Below are positions 1 to 10,926 of a stretch of DNA of 64,000 nucleotides, one piece after another. The DNA lies in NCBI RefSeq assembly GCF_024701975.1, contig NZ_JANLNM010000001.1:2170001-2234000 (forward strand), written 5' to 3'. The translations under genes and the position numbers were made by a program. The DNA is from Variovorax sp. ZS18.2.2 (GTDB taxonomy: Bacteria > Pseudomonadota > Gammaproteobacteria > Burkholderiales > Burkholderiaceae_C). Positions within the stretch are counted from its first letter, which is position 1, and each line of letters begins with the position of its first letter. The notes beneath the pieces were generated by a model that did no database searches, was not told where the DNA came from, and worked only from the letters and a program-made list of their open reading frames with translations.

Positions 1-2
1 GC

Positions 3-341
3 CACGCGGAACTGGACTTCCACAACGGCGCGATCCTGATGATCTCGGACGAGTTCGCCGAATACAACATCCGCAGCGCCAAGACGCTGGGCGGCAGCGC
101 GGTGACGCTGCACCTGCACGTGGACGATGCGGATGCGGTGGTGGCGCGGGCCGTGGCGGCCGGCGCAACGCTCGACATGGCGCCGCAGGACCAGTTCTAT
201 GGCGAGCGCTCCGGGGTTTTTCGCGACCCCTTCGGCCACCGCTGGAACGTCGGCCACAGCATCGAAAAACTGACGCCGGAAGAGATGCAGCGGCGCTACA
301 CCGCGATGCTCACGTCCGGCGACGGGTCGTGCCAGGCCTGA
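3..341 (+). CDS. VOC (glyoxalase/PhnB-like) family protein, 5' partial
   Basis: The reading frame is open from the first bases of the window, so the N-terminus lies outside; 112 codons are visible. Residues after the window edge read HAELDFHNGAILMISDEF, then a beta-strand-rich half ending in DPFGHRWNVGHSIEKL. The closing D-P-F-G-H-x-W pattern is typical of the second half of vicinal-oxygen-chelate (glyoxalase/bleomycin-resistance) folds, especially PhnB-like members that have GHxWxxxTxxED or similar. An internal ATG at position 39 would give 100 residues but would cut into the fold. These proteins are small cytosolic metal-binding or decoy folds with varied roles; substrate cannot be read from this sequence. 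It converges on the minus-strand phosphoribosyltransferase, 11 bases away. Confidence 0.75.
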   Translation, partial: HAELDFHNGAILMISDEFAEYNIRSAKTLGGSAVTLHLHVDDADAVVARAVAAGATLDMAPQDQFYGERSGVFRDPFGHRWNVGHSIEKLTPEEMQRRYTAMLTSGDGSCQA

Positions 342-352
342 TCAACGGCTGA

Positions 353-877
353 TCAGACCGACCACTTCTCCAGCAGCTTCTCTGCACCGAGCGAGTCGTA
401 GCCCTCGAAGGGCTGGTGGATCCAGGGGTTGGTCGCCAGGTACTCGACCGAGTAGTCGGGCGTGAAGGTCGACAGCGCCTTGGTCCAGATCACCGCGCTG
501 CGCAGCTCGGTGATGGGCTTGTAGTTGTTGCGCAGCATGTCCATCACGGCATGCAGCGTGTGGCCCGAGTCGGCCAGGTCGTCCACCAGCAGCACCTTGC
601 CAGCGATCTCGCCCTTGGGCGTGGTGATGAAGCGGGCGATGTCCAGGTGGCCCTGCACCGTGCCCGCATCGGCACGGTACGAGCTGGTCGACATGATCGC
701 CAGCGGCTTGTCGAAGATGCGCGAGAGCACGTCGCCCGGGCGCATGCCGCCGCGCGCGAGACACAGGATGGTGTCGAACTCCCAGCCCGACTGGTGCACC
801 TTGATCGCGAGCTTCTCGATCAGGTTGTGATACTCGTCGTAGCTGACGTAGAGATGTTTGCCGTCTTCGGTCAACAT
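353..877 (-). CDS. Phosphoribosyltransferase (purine/xanthine-guanine type)
   Basis: A 174-residue cytosolic type I phosphoribosyltransferase. The PRPP-binding signature is the stretch VLLVDDLADSGHTL near residues 95-108, with the two acidic residues followed by the A-D-S-G-H loop. An N-terminal LARGGMRPGDVLSR segment near residue 41 forms the PPi-binding loop. Members transfer a phosphoribosyl group from PRPP to a purine base, usually hypoxanthine, guanine or xanthine, for salvage. It sits 16 bases behind purA on the same strand, so it is probably co-transcribed with AMP synthesis, which fits a purine role. The exact base specificity is inference. Length is normal for Gpt-like enzymes. Confidence 0.85.
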   Translation of the reverse strand: MLTEDGKHLYVSYDEYHNLIEKLAIKVHQSGWEFDTILCLARGGMRPGDVLSRIFDKPLAIMSTSSYRADAGTVQGHLDIARFITTPKGEIAGKVLLVDDLADSGHTLHAVMDMLRNNYKPITELRSAVIWTKALSTFTPDYSVEYLATNPWIHQPFEGYDSLGAEKLLEKWSV

Positions 878-893
878 GGGTTCTAGTTCCTCT

Positions 894-3408
<2,515 letters not shown>

Positions 3409-3452
3409 GGGGATCGGGGGCGTGGTTAAACCGGGATTCTACCGGGACCGCG

Positions 3453-3641
3453 CTACGCCAAAACCCAAAGTAGTACCAAGCCCAGCAAGATGCTGCAAAG
3501 ACCGAAGAAACGCAGCTGGCCGTCGCGCAGTTGCATCAACTGTCCGAAGCCGCGCCGCCAACCTCCCGGCGAAACGAAGGGCAGGATGCCTTCGATCACC
3601 AGGACGAGCGCGAGCGCGCTCCAGAAGGTCTCGGCGCTCAC
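3453..3641 (-). CDS. DUF2065 family small membrane protein
   Basis: A 62-residue protein starting at GTG (3639-3641), overshadowed by a longer open frame that runs antisense-like through hflC. It begins VSAETFWSALALVLVIEGI and has two hydrophobic segments (about residues 7-23 and 46-61) separated by a short polar loop with GGWRR and LRDGQLR. This matches the DUF2065 (YjeT-like) family that follows hflC in many proteobacteria. It is probably an inner-membrane protein translated with hflC, whose stop lies 16 bases upstream. Function is unknown; the conserved place suggests a link to the HflKC complex, which is inference. Confidence 0.85.
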   Translation of the reverse strand: MSAETFWSALALVLVIEGILPFVSPGGWRRGFGQLMQLRDGQLRFFGLCSILLGLVLLWVLA

Positions 3642-3657
3642 GAAGCCCCGGAGCGGA

Positions 3658-4557
3658 TCAGCGGCGGGGTGCGTTGCCTGCCGAGCCGGAGCCCTGCATG
3701 GCACGGAAGAAGTCGGACGACGGGTCGACCACCAGCACGTCGCTCTTCTTGTTGAAGCTCTGCTTGTAGGCCTCGAGGCTGCGATAGAACTGGGCGAACT
3801 GCGGGTCGCGGCCGAAGGCCTCGCTGTAGGAAGCGGCAGCCTGGGCATCACCCTCGCCCTTGATCTTCTGGGCATCGCGGTAGGCGTTCGCCACGATCAC
3901 TTCGCGTTGGCGATCGGCATCGGCGCGGATCTTTTCGCCTTCGGCCGTACCGGTCGAGCGCAGTTCGTTGGCCACGCGCTTGCGCTCGGCTTCCATGCGG
4001 CGGTAAACCGATTCGGTGATGGCTTCCACGTAGTCCACACGGGTGATCCGCACGTCGACCACATCCACGCCCCAGGGTTTGGCACCCTTCACCACGCCCA
4101 GCACTTCGCGCTGCACATCGGCCATGAGGGCTTCGCGACGCAACGAGATCAGGTCGCGCACGGTGCGCTTGTTGATGTTTTCCTGGAACGCATTGCGCAC
4201 CACGCGGTTCAGTTGCATGGCACCCGCGTTTTCGTCGAGGCCGACGTTGCGGATGTAGGCCTGCGGATCGCTGATACGCCAGCGCACATACCAGTCGATC
4301 ACCACGCGCTGCTTTTCAGCCGTGAGCATGGGTTCGGTGTCGATGCTCGACAGCGTCAAGAGGCGCTTGTCGATGTACGACACGTTTTGGAACGGCGGCG
4401 GCAGCTTGAAGTTGAGGCCGGGCTCGGTGATGACGCTCTTGATCTGGCCGAGGGCGTAGACCACGCCGAACTGGCGTTGGTCGACCACGAAGAGGGTCGA
4501 GCTCAGCAGCACGAGCAAGACGAGGATCGACGAGGCGATGAATCCGATTCTGTTCAT
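3658..4557 (-). CDS. hflC: Protease modulator HflC
   Basis: HflC is a SPFH/prohibitin-family inner-membrane protein that with HflK forms a large periplasmic cage around FtsH and tempers its proteolysis of membrane proteins. It is 299 residues with an N-terminal signal anchor (FIASSILVLLVLLSSTLFVV, about residues 6-25), a band-7 domain starting QRQFGVVYALGQI, and a helical region rich in Arg/Glu/Ala (RTGTAEGEKIRADADRQRE) typical of the family's coiled coil. The stop lies 16 bases before the DUF2065 start, and hflK ends 17 bases upstream of the ATG, so hflK-hflC-DUF2065 form one unit. Confidence 0.96.
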   Translation of the reverse strand: MNRIGFIASSILVLLVLLSSTLFVVDQRQFGVVYALGQIKSVITEPGLNFKLPPPFQNVSYIDKRLLTLSSIDTEPMLTAEKQRVVIDWYVRWRISDPQAYIRNVGLDENAGAMQLNRVVRNAFQENINKRTVRDLISLRREALMADVQREVLGVVKGAKPWGVDVVDVRITRVDYVEAITESVYRRMEAERKRVANELRSTGTAEGEKIRADADRQREVIVANAYRDAQKIKGEGDAQAAASYSEAFGRDPQFAQFYRSLEAYKQSFNKKSDVLVVDPSSDFFRAMQGSGSAGNAPRR

Positions 4558-4574
4558 GTTCTTCTAGGCCTTTT

Positions 4575-5951
4575 TCAGCGCACGTCGCGGTCACGCGAAC
4601 GACCGTCGCGTGCACGGGTCTCGCCCGTGGGCGGCGCCACCGGGATCACCGACGACTGGGTCGGTGCGGTGCCGGCCACGCTCGGGCTGGCGGCATCGAC
4701 GGGTGTGGCGGCCGCATTGTTGCCGCTCAATTGCATGATCTTGTCGAGCGGCAGGTACAGCAGGTTGGAGCCCGCCTTGGTGTCGACCAGCACCTTGGTC
4801 GTGCTGGCGTAGATCTGCTGCATGGCGTCGGTGTACATGCGGTCGCGGGTGACCTGTGGCGCCTTCTGGTACTCGGCCAGCACCGCACTGAAACGGCCGG
4901 CATCACCCTGGGCCTGCGCAATGATGCGCGCCTTGTAGGCCTCGGATTCTTCCTTCAGGCGCGAAGACGTACCGGTGGCGAGCGGCACCACGTTGTTGGC
5001 GTAGGCCTGTGCATCGTTCTTTGCGCGCTCGCGCTCCTGGCCAGCCTTGAGCACGTCGTCGAACGCTGCCTGCACCTGCTCGGGAGGACGCACACCACCC
5101 TGCTGCAGGTTGATGCCGACGACTTCGACGCCGATCTTGTAGCGGTCGAGGATGGTCTGCATCAGCGCGCGGACGCGCGGAGCGATCTGGTCGCGCTCCT
5201 CGGCCAGTGCCGCGTCCATCTTCATCTTGCCGACCACTTCGCGCACGGAGCTTTCAGCCACCTGAACGATGGTTTCGGCCGGTGATTTGCTTTCGTAGAG
5301 CCAGGCCTGCGCATTGCTCAGGCGGTACTGCACGGCGAACTTGATTTCGACGATGTTCTCGTCTTCGGTCAGCATGGCCGATTCGCGCAGGCCCGTGGAA
5401 CGCACGATGGCGTCGCGGCCCACGTCGGTGGAGCGGATCTGCGTGGTCACCACCACCTCGTGGCGCTGGATCGGGTACGGCAGGCGCCAGTTGAAGCCGG
5501 CGTTCACCGTCGACTTGTAGCGGCCGAACTGCGTGACCACGGCCTGCTGGCCTTCGTTCACGATGAAGAAGCCGGTGCCGAGCCAGATCAGGATCGCCAC
5601 GGCAGCCACCAGGCCGAGGCCGAATCCTGCGTTTTTCATGTCGGGTCTGTAGCCGTTGCCGCCACCGCCGCTGTTGCCGCCGTTGGGACGGTTGCCACCG
5701 CCCTTGCCGCCGCCGAAGAAACCACCGAGCTTGCGATTGAGATCGCGCCAGAGTTCATCGAGGTCGGGCGGGCCCTGGTTGGGGCCTTGGCCGCGGGGGC
5801 GGTTGCCGTTGTTATTGTTGTTGCCCGAAGGCGGGGGCGTCGGTGCGCCCGGAGGATCGGCATCGGGGGGCCGGTTGCCGGCTGGGCGGTCGCCGTTGGA
5901 GGACGACGGCTCGTCCCCGCGACCCCATCGGCCATCGTTCAGATTGAACAT
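4575..5951 (-). CDS. hflK: FtsH protease activity modulator HflK
   Basis: HflK is the larger partner of HflC in the SPFH complex regulating FtsH. The cytosolic N-terminus is long and unusual: Asn, Gly and Pro-rich runs (NNNNNGNRPRGQ; GGGKGGGNRPNGG) through about residue 100, then a transmembrane segment (GFGLGLVAAVAILIWLGTGF) and the band-7 domain beginning NEGQQAVVTQFGRY. The start is taken as ATG 5949-5951 (MFNLNDGRWGRGDEP), preceded by GAGAGGG about 9 bases upstream. An in-frame ATG at 5985-5987 would add 12 residues and cannot be excluded. Total length from the chosen start is 458 residues. It lies immediately downstream of hflX. Confidence 0.94.
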   Translation of the reverse strand: MFNLNDGRWGRGDEPSSSNGDRPAGNRPPDADPPGAPTPPPSGNNNNNGNRPRGQGPNQGPPDLDELWRDLNRKLGGFFGGGKGGGNRPNGGNSGGGGNGYRPDMKNAGFGLGLVAAVAILIWLGTGFFIVNEGQQAVVTQFGRYKSTVNAGFNWRLPYPIQRHEVVVTTQIRSTDVGRDAIVRSTGLRESAMLTEDENIVEIKFAVQYRLSNAQAWLYESKSPAETIVQVAESSVREVVGKMKMDAALAEERDQIAPRVRALMQTILDRYKIGVEVVGINLQQGGVRPPEQVQAAFDDVLKAGQERERAKNDAQAYANNVVPLATGTSSRLKEESEAYKARIIAQAQGDAGRFSAVLAEYQKAPQVTRDRMYTDAMQQIYASTTKVLVDTKAGSNLLYLPLDKIMQLSGNNAAATPVDAASPSVAGTAPTQSSVIPVAPPTGETRARDGRSRDRDVR

Positions 5952-6025
5952 GCCCAGAAACCCTCTCCACGCTGGCTTTGCATTCATTCGCTTCGTTCTC
6001 TTGTCAGTGGCGGGATTGTGCCCAA

Positions 6026-7195
6026 TCAAAGGGCAGCATCGTGCAATTCAGTGTCGTCCGCAGGGGTCATCGTATCGGCTACGGAGCCCGATAGCCGGGC
6101 CAGCTCGGCGCGCAGCAACGGTACGCCCTCGCCGCTTTTGGCGCTGAGGAAGATGCGGGGGACCTGAACGCCGTCGATTTCCATCTCGTCCTGCAGATGC
6201 AGTGGACGTTGCGCGCTTTCAAGAGCGTCGAGCTTGTTGAATACCAACAGTTGCGGAACGGCGTCCGCGCCGATCTCGCGCAGGACGGACTGAACCTCGG
6301 CCATCTGCTCGGGGTAATGGGGATTGGAGGCGTCGATCACGTGCAGCAGCAGGTCGGCATCGACCGCCTCCTGCAGCGTGGCCTTGAACGCGTCGACCAG
6401 GCCGTGCGGCAGGTCGCGGATGAATCCGACGGTATCGGAAATCGACACCTGGCGCTTCGCATCGCCCAGGTAGAGGTTGCGGGTCGTGGTGTCGAGCGTG
6501 GCGAAGAGCTGGTCGGCCGCATAGGCGCGCGCCTTGACGAGCGCATTGAAGAGCGACGACTTGCCCGCGTTGGTGTAACCCACCAGCGAGATGTTGAAGG
6601 TCTCGCGGCGCTCCCGCTGCCGGCGTTGCGTGCCGCGCTGCTTCTGCACCTTGGCCAGGCGCTCGCGCGTGCGCTTGATCGACTCGCTGATCATCCGGCG
6701 GTCGAGCTCGATCTGTTTCTCGCCCGGGCCGCCGCGCACACCTGCACCGCCGGTCTGGCGCTCCAGGTGGGACCAGCGGCGGACCAGCCGCGTGCTGAGG
6801 TACTGCAAGCGAGCCAGTTCGACCTGCAGCTTGCCTTCGTGAGAACGCGCGCGCTGGGCGAAGATTTCGAGAATGAGGAAAGTGCGGTCGTAGACAGCGA
6901 CGTCGAGCTGGCGCTCGAGGTTGCGCTGCTGCGCCGGGCTCAGGGACTGGTCGAAGATGACTTCGCTAGCCCGGTGCATGGCGGCGAGTTCTTTGATCTC
7001 ATCGGCCTTGCCGCTGCCAACGAACAGCGCCGCATCGGGCGCCTTGCGTTTGCAGGTGAGTCGGGCGACAGGCGTGAGGCCCGCGGTCTGCGCGAGCAGG
7101 CCGAGTTCCTCGAGTTCGCTGTCGAAATGGGGCAGCCCAAAGTCGACGCCGACGAGAACGGCGGCGCCTTCCTGGCGGTGGATCAGTTCAGACAA
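6026..7195 (-). CDS. hflX: GTPase HflX
   Basis: HflX is a ribosome-associated GTPase that splits stalled 70S or hibernating ribosomes, notably after heat stress. It is 389 residues. The N-terminal HflX domain includes the nucleotide-contacting GSGKADEI and the FDQSLSPAQQRNLE segment. A basic coiled-coil linker (RRMISESIKRTRERL) follows, with the family motif GGAGVRGGPGEKQIE before it. The G domain carries G1 GYTNAGKSS, G3 DTVGFIRDLP and G4 NKLD. The gene follows hfq after 57 bases that contain a terminator-like hairpin (7213-7243), so its expression relative to hfq may be attenuated. Downstream hflK starts 74 bases after the stop. Confidence 0.97.
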   Translation of the reverse strand: MSELIHRQEGAAVLVGVDFGLPHFDSELEELGLLAQTAGLTPVARLTCKRKAPDAALFVGSGKADEIKELAAMHRASEVIFDQSLSPAQQRNLERQLDVAVYDRTFLILEIFAQRARSHEGKLQVELARLQYLSTRLVRRWSHLERQTGGAGVRGGPGEKQIELDRRMISESIKRTRERLAKVQKQRGTQRRQRERRETFNISLVGYTNAGKSSLFNALVKARAYAADQLFATLDTTTRNLYLGDAKRQVSISDTVGFIRDLPHGLVDAFKATLQEAVDADLLLHVIDASNPHYPEQMAEVQSVLREIGADAVPQLLVFNKLDALESAQRPLHLQDEMEIDGVQVPRIFLSAKSGEGVPLLRAELARLSGSVADTMTPADDTELHDAAL

Positions 7196-7212
7196 GCGGA
7201 ATCAGAAAATGG

Positions 7213-7243
7213 AAAAAGCGCGACGGAGGGGGCTCCGCCGCGC
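7213..7243 (-). terminator. Intercistronic terminator/attenuator between hfq and hflX
   Basis: Read on the minus strand there is an 11-base-pair stem (7233-7243 with 7218-7228) containing one G-U pair and a CCCC loop, followed at once by five T (plus-strand AAAAA at 7213-7217). It lies 9 bases after the hfq stop and 18 bases before the hflX start. The structure fits a Rho-independent terminator that would stop part of the hfq transcript before hflX. Confidence 0.75.
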
Positions 7244-7252
7244 TCCGCGCGA

Positions 7253-7498
7253 TCAGGCTGCGGCGTCGTCGTTCTCGGCAGCCGAGAAGTTGACGGCACG
7301 ACCCGGCACGATGGTGGAAATGGCGTGCTTGTAGACCATTTGCGTCACTGTGTTGCGGAGCAACACGACGTATTGGTCAAAAGACTCGATCTGGCCCTGC
7401 AGCTTGATGCCGTTCACCAAATAAATGGAAACCGGCACATGCTCGCGACGCAGGGTGTTCAGAAACGGGTCTTGCAGAAGTTGCCCTTTATTGCTCAC
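7253..7498 (-). CDS. hfq: RNA chaperone Hfq
   Basis: Hfq is a hexameric Sm-like protein that pairs small RNAs with mRNAs. The 81-residue sequence has the full Sm1 motif ([20 protein letters not shown], then [18 protein letters not shown]) and the Sm2 motif [10 protein letters not shown], with a short acidic tail (AAENDDAAA). The frame is open upstream, but the start is GTG at 7496-7498: it gives the invariant (M)SNKGQ N-terminus and is preceded by GGAGAATATC, a good ribosome binding site. der lies 175 bases upstream, so hfq may also have its own promoter in that gap; I could not place one with confidence. Confidence 0.97.
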   Translation of the reverse strand: MSNKGQLLQDPFLNTLRREHVPVSIYLVNGIKLQGQIESFDQYVVLLRNTVTQMVYKHAISTIVPGRAVNFSAAENDDAAA

Positions 7499-7673
7499 GA
7501 TATTCTCCGTGTTCAAGAGTAGTTGTTGGAGAGATGACCTTAACACAGGGTTTCTGCGCTGCAGCAATCGGGGCCAAAAGCCTTGAGAAAATAACGGTTC
7601 TCAAAAGACGGAACTTCCGTTCCAGCTGCAACTCATCGGCCGCCATCGGTGGCCAAGCGCGCCCAAACGCAAT

Positions 7674-9017
7674 TCAGCTGTCCTTGTCCGCAAATGGATT
7701 TTGCGAGCTTTTGAACTGGATCCGCAAGGGCGTGCCCACCAGGTCGAATTCCTTGCGGAAGCGCCCTTCCAGGAATCGCTTGTACGCATCGGTCACGTGC
7801 TCCAGCGAATTGCCGTGGATGATGATCACCGGCGGATTCATGCCGCCCTGGTGCGCATAGCGCAGCTTGGGCCGGAACATGCCGCCGCGCTGGGGCGCCT
7901 GGAATTGCACCGCCTCCAGCAACAGGCGCGTAAGCACCGGCGTCGACATCTTGCGGGTGGCCGATTTGTGCGCCTGCGCAATTGCCTGCCACACCGGGCC
8001 GAGGCCCTGACGCTTGATGGCCGAGATGAAATGCAATGACGCGAATTTCAGGAACGGCAACCGGGTTTCGATCTGCCGCTGAATCTGCTCGCGCTGGTAG
8101 CTGTCGACCGCATCCCACTTGTTGATGGCGATCACCACTGCGCGGCCGCTCTCCAGGATGTAGCCAGCAATGTGCGCGTCCTGGTCGGTCACGCCTTGCG
8201 TGGCGTCCAGCAGCAGCAGCACGACGTTGGCCGACTCGATGGCCTGCAGCGTCTTGACCACCGAGAACTTCTCGATCGCCTCGAACACCTTGCCCTTGCG
8301 GCGCAGGCCGGCGGTGTCGATCAGCTCGAAGCGCTGGCCGTTGCGCTCGAACGGCACCGAGATGGCGTCGCGCGTGGTGCCCGGCATGTCAAAGGCCACC
8401 AGGCGCTCTTCGCCGAGCCAGGTGTTGATCAACGTGGACTTGCCGACATTGGGCCGGCCGGCCACCGCCAGCTTGATGGGCTTGTTGACGTCGTCTTCGT
8501 CGGCCTCATCGTCCGGATCCGGCAGGTTCAGCGGCTCGAGGGCCAGCTCGACCAGGTCGCGCATGCCCTGCCCGTGCGCGGCGGACACGCCGTGCACGTC
8601 GCCAAAGCCCAGTTCGTAGAAGTCGACCAGCTTGGTGCCGTCGTGCATGCCTTCGGCCTTGTTGGCCGCCAGCACGCAGGGCTTGCCCAGCCGGCGCAGC
8701 TCGTTGGCGATGTCGTGGTCTTGCGCCGAGAGGCCTTCGCGGGCATCGACCACGAAGATCACCACATCGGCCTCGGCCACGGCCTGCCGTGTCTGCTTGG
8801 CCATTTCCTTGTAGATGCCGCTGCCCGCGTCGGGCTCGAAGCCGCCGGTGTCGATCACGATGAACTCGTGCTTGCCCAGGCGGCCGTTGCCGTAGTGGCG
8901 GTCGCGCGTAAGGCCGGCGAAGTCGGCGACGATGGCGTCGCGCGTCTGGGTCAGGCGGTTGAAGAGCGTCGACTTGCCGACGTTGGGACGGCCGACCAGG
9001 GCCACGACCGGCTTCAT
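7674..9017 (-). CDS. der: Ribosome biogenesis GTPase Der (EngA)
   Basis: Der is the essential tandem-GTPase that acts in late 50S subunit assembly. Two G domains are visible: the first opens [20 protein letters not shown] at residue 4, the second [20 protein letters not shown] near residue 183, each followed by its own DTGGF or DTAGLRRKG switch. A C-terminal KH-like domain ([20 protein letters not shown]) closes the protein. An acidic linker ([14 protein letters not shown]) separates the domains. Length is 447 residues, normal for the family. bamB ends 60 bases upstream on the same strand. Confidence 0.97.
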   Translation of the reverse strand: MKPVVALVGRPNVGKSTLFNRLTQTRDAIVADFAGLTRDRHYGNGRLGKHEFIVIDTGGFEPDAGSGIYKEMAKQTRQAVAEADVVIFVVDAREGLSAQDHDIANELRRLGKPCVLAANKAEGMHDGTKLVDFYELGFGDVHGVSAAHGQGMRDLVELALEPLNLPDPDDEADEDDVNKPIKLAVAGRPNVGKSTLINTWLGEERLVAFDMPGTTRDAISVPFERNGQRFELIDTAGLRRKGKVFEAIEKFSVVKTLQAIESANVVLLLLDATQGVTDQDAHIAGYILESGRAVVIAINKWDAVDSYQREQIQRQIETRLPFLKFASLHFISAIKRQGLGPVWQAIAQAHKSATRKMSTPVLTRLLLEAVQFQAPQRGGMFRPKLRYAHQGGMNPPVIIIHGNSLEHVTDAYKRFLEGRFRKEFDLVGTPLRIQFKSSQNPFADKDS

Positions 9018-9077
9018 GGCCGGCCTTTCGATGGCGCGGTTTTCATGGTCGGGCCTTGAGAGTGGGAAAAGAAGAAA

Positions 9078-10220
9078 TTATTCAGGGCGATAGCCAAACA
9101 CGCCGCCCTTGGCAGTCACGACCACGACCGTGTTGCCGGCCAGGACCGGCGCAACGGTGATGGCGGAGCCATCGGGCGTAACGCGATTGAGCAGCGCGCC
9201 GTCTTCGCGCGAAACGAAATGCAGGGACCCGGTGTCCTCGCCGAGGATCAGCGAGCGGCCCACCGCGAGCGGCGAGGTCAGCACACGGTTCTTGAAACGG
9301 GTCGATTGCCAGGCGCGTTCACCGTCGCCGCGGCGCCAGGCCGTGACGCTGCCGTCGGATTCGGTGCCGTAGACAAAGCCTTCGTCGCCGGTGACGCCGT
9401 CCGCGCCCGAGGCCGGCTTGCTCCAGACCAGCGCACCGCGCTGGGTCTCGACGCAGCCGACGCTGGCGTAGTAGGCACGGGCGCAAACGCTGTCGCCGAA
9501 GCGGCTCACGCTGCCTGTCAGGTCGACCAGGCGCTCCACGTCGTTGGTGCCGCGCGGTGCCGCGATGGGCGACTCCCAGCGCGACGTGCCGTTGGCCGGG
9601 TTGATGCCGACCAGCCGGCCGCCGATGCCGGCGACCAGGGTGTCGCCCACGGCGATCAGCACGCCCGACTTGCGCAGCACGAGGTTTTCACCGGGGCGCT
9701 GCTGCAGCCAGAGGCGGCGGCCGCTCTGGCCGTCCCAGGCGCTGATGCTGCGGTCCGCGGTCTGCACGAACACGCGGCGACCTGCGACCAGCGGTGCGGT
9801 GAAGGCCTGGGCCGACAGCTTCTGCTTCCACAGGACCTTGCCGCCTTCGATGGCAACGAGTTCGTTGTTGGTGGTGACGACCGCGGCCATCGTGCCATCG
9901 CTGCCGACGCCTGCCGCCAGCGTGGCGCCCGCGTTGGCGCGCCAGGTTTCGCGGCCGGCACGGGCGTCGATGGCCACGATGGTGCCGTCGCTGCCGGCCA
10001 CGGTCACGATGTCGCCGCTGACGTCGGCGGTGAGCGGGAAGCTCACTTCCGGAATCTTCACGCTCCAGGCCTGGCGCACGCCGAGCAAGGCGGGGTTGGC
10101 GGGCAGCTCGGCCGGCTTCGGCTTGCTGGTGCCCGAACAGGCGGCCAGCAGCGCTACCAAAACAAGAGCGGAACCTGCGCGCAAGGCGCCCGATTCAGGC
10201 ATGAGACGCTTGAAATTCAT
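9078..10220 (-). CDS. bamB: Outer membrane protein assembly factor BamB
   Basis: BamB is the beta-propeller lipoprotein of the BAM complex, which inserts beta-barrel proteins into the outer membrane. The N-terminus is a lipoprotein signal (SALVLVALLAACSG, lipidated Cys at about residue 28). The rest is made of PQQ/WD40-like repeats with recurring A-W/R-G-D-G patterns such as AGSDGTIVAIDARAGRETW and SAWDGQSGRRLW. The open frame continues further upstream, but ATG 10218-10220 (MNFKRLMPE) directly precedes the signal peptide. Length is 380 residues. The yfgM-like gene ends 7 bases upstream; bamB next to yfgM and der is the usual order. Confidence 0.95.
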   Translation of the reverse strand: MNFKRLMPESGALRAGSALVLVALLAACSGTSKPKPAELPANPALLGVRQAWSVKIPEVSFPLTADVSGDIVTVAGSDGTIVAIDARAGRETWRANAGATLAAGVGSDGTMAAVVTTNNELVAIEGGKVLWKQKLSAQAFTAPLVAGRRVFVQTADRSISAWDGQSGRRLWLQQRPGENLVLRKSGVLIAVGDTLVAGIGGRLVGINPANGTSRWESPIAAPRGTNDVERLVDLTGSVSRFGDSVCARAYYASVGCVETQRGALVWSKPASGADGVTGDEGFVYGTESDGSVTAWRRGDGERAWQSTRFKNRVLTSPLAVGRSLILGEDTGSLHFVSREDGALLNRVTPDGSAITVAPVLAGNTVVVVTAKGGVFGYRPE

Positions 10221-10227
10221 GATGCGG

Positions 10228-10920
10228 TCAGGAGTTTTTGGGGGCTGCGGGTGTGACAGTGATGGTCGGCGCCAGGCTCTTCGGGTCGACACCGACCGCG
10301 TTCAGCTTGATCTCCACCAGTCGGCGGTAGTCGGAGGTCGCGCCCAGGCCCGTCCAGGCCTTGCGGTATTCCTGCTGCGCCTCGTCGCGCTTGCCCTGTG
10401 CCATGTAGATGTCGCCCTTGCGGTCGGCCACCAGCGGCTCGAAATCCTTGGGCACCTTGCCGTCGAGTTGCTTGAGGGCTTCGTCGTACGACTTGCCGTC
10501 GAGCAGTTCGGCCGCTAGCCGCAGCTTCGCGATGGCCTGGTAGCCCGGGTCGATGGCGCTCTGCGCCACCCAGCCCAGCGCGGCACGCGATTCCTCGACC
10601 TTGCCCTTTTCGTACAGCGTCTTGGCGGCCAGCAGGCCAGCCTGCTGCGCATAGGCGGTGCCGGCGAAACGTTCCTTCATGTCGCCCAGCACGCGCTGGA
10701 TGCGCTCGACGTCGCCGGACTGCGTGCTGCGCTCGACCTCGTCGTAAAGGGCCGCAGCCTGGGCTGCCTTGCTGCGCTGGAAGTACTGCCAGCCGTTCCA
10801 GGCCACGAAGGCGCCGGCGACGAGCAGCACGACCCAAGTGATCAGGGTGCCGTAGGTGTTCCAGAAATGCTTGAGCTGGTCGAGCTGTTCCTGTTCTTCG
10901 AGATCGAGATGAGTTGCCAT
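10228..10920 (-). CDS. yfgM: YfgM-like TPR protein (SecYEG ancillary factor)
   Basis: A 230-residue bitopic inner-membrane protein. A short cytosolic start rich in Glu (HLDLEEQEQLDQLKHFWNTY) leads to one transmembrane helix (ITWVVLLVAGAFVAWNGW, about residues 28-45). A periplasmic tetratricopeptide-like helical region follows, with AQQAGLLAAKTLYEKGK and KGDIYMAQGKRDEAQQEY repeats. E. coli YfgM associates with SecYEG and PpiD and helps periplasmic chaperone traffic. The family match is by architecture and by the place between hisS and bamB. The stop is 7 bases before bamB and the start is 6 bases after the hisS stop, so translation is probably continuous. Confidence 0.88.
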   Translation of the reverse strand: MATHLDLEEQEQLDQLKHFWNTYGTLITWVVLLVAGAFVAWNGWQYFQRSKAAQAAALYDEVERSTQSGDVERIQRVLGDMKERFAGTAYAQQAGLLAAKTLYEKGKVEESRAALGWVAQSAIDPGYQAIAKLRLAAELLDGKSYDEALKQLDGKVPKDFEPLVADRKGDIYMAQGKRDEAQQEYRKAWTGLGATSDYRRLVEIKLNAVGVDPKSLAPTITVTPAAPKNS

Positions 10921-10926
10921 GCGCTG

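Noticed and set aside
5641-5900. Gly/Asn-rich repeats in hflK as a tandem repeat or CRISPR-like array
   Set aside because: Repeats are codon-level low complexity with no regular unit or spacer.
7583-7604. TTGAGAA/TTCTCAA inverted repeat between der and hfq
   Set aside because: Stem is AT-rich and not followed by a T-run, and it does not fit a known operator; left out as a terminator or promoter call.
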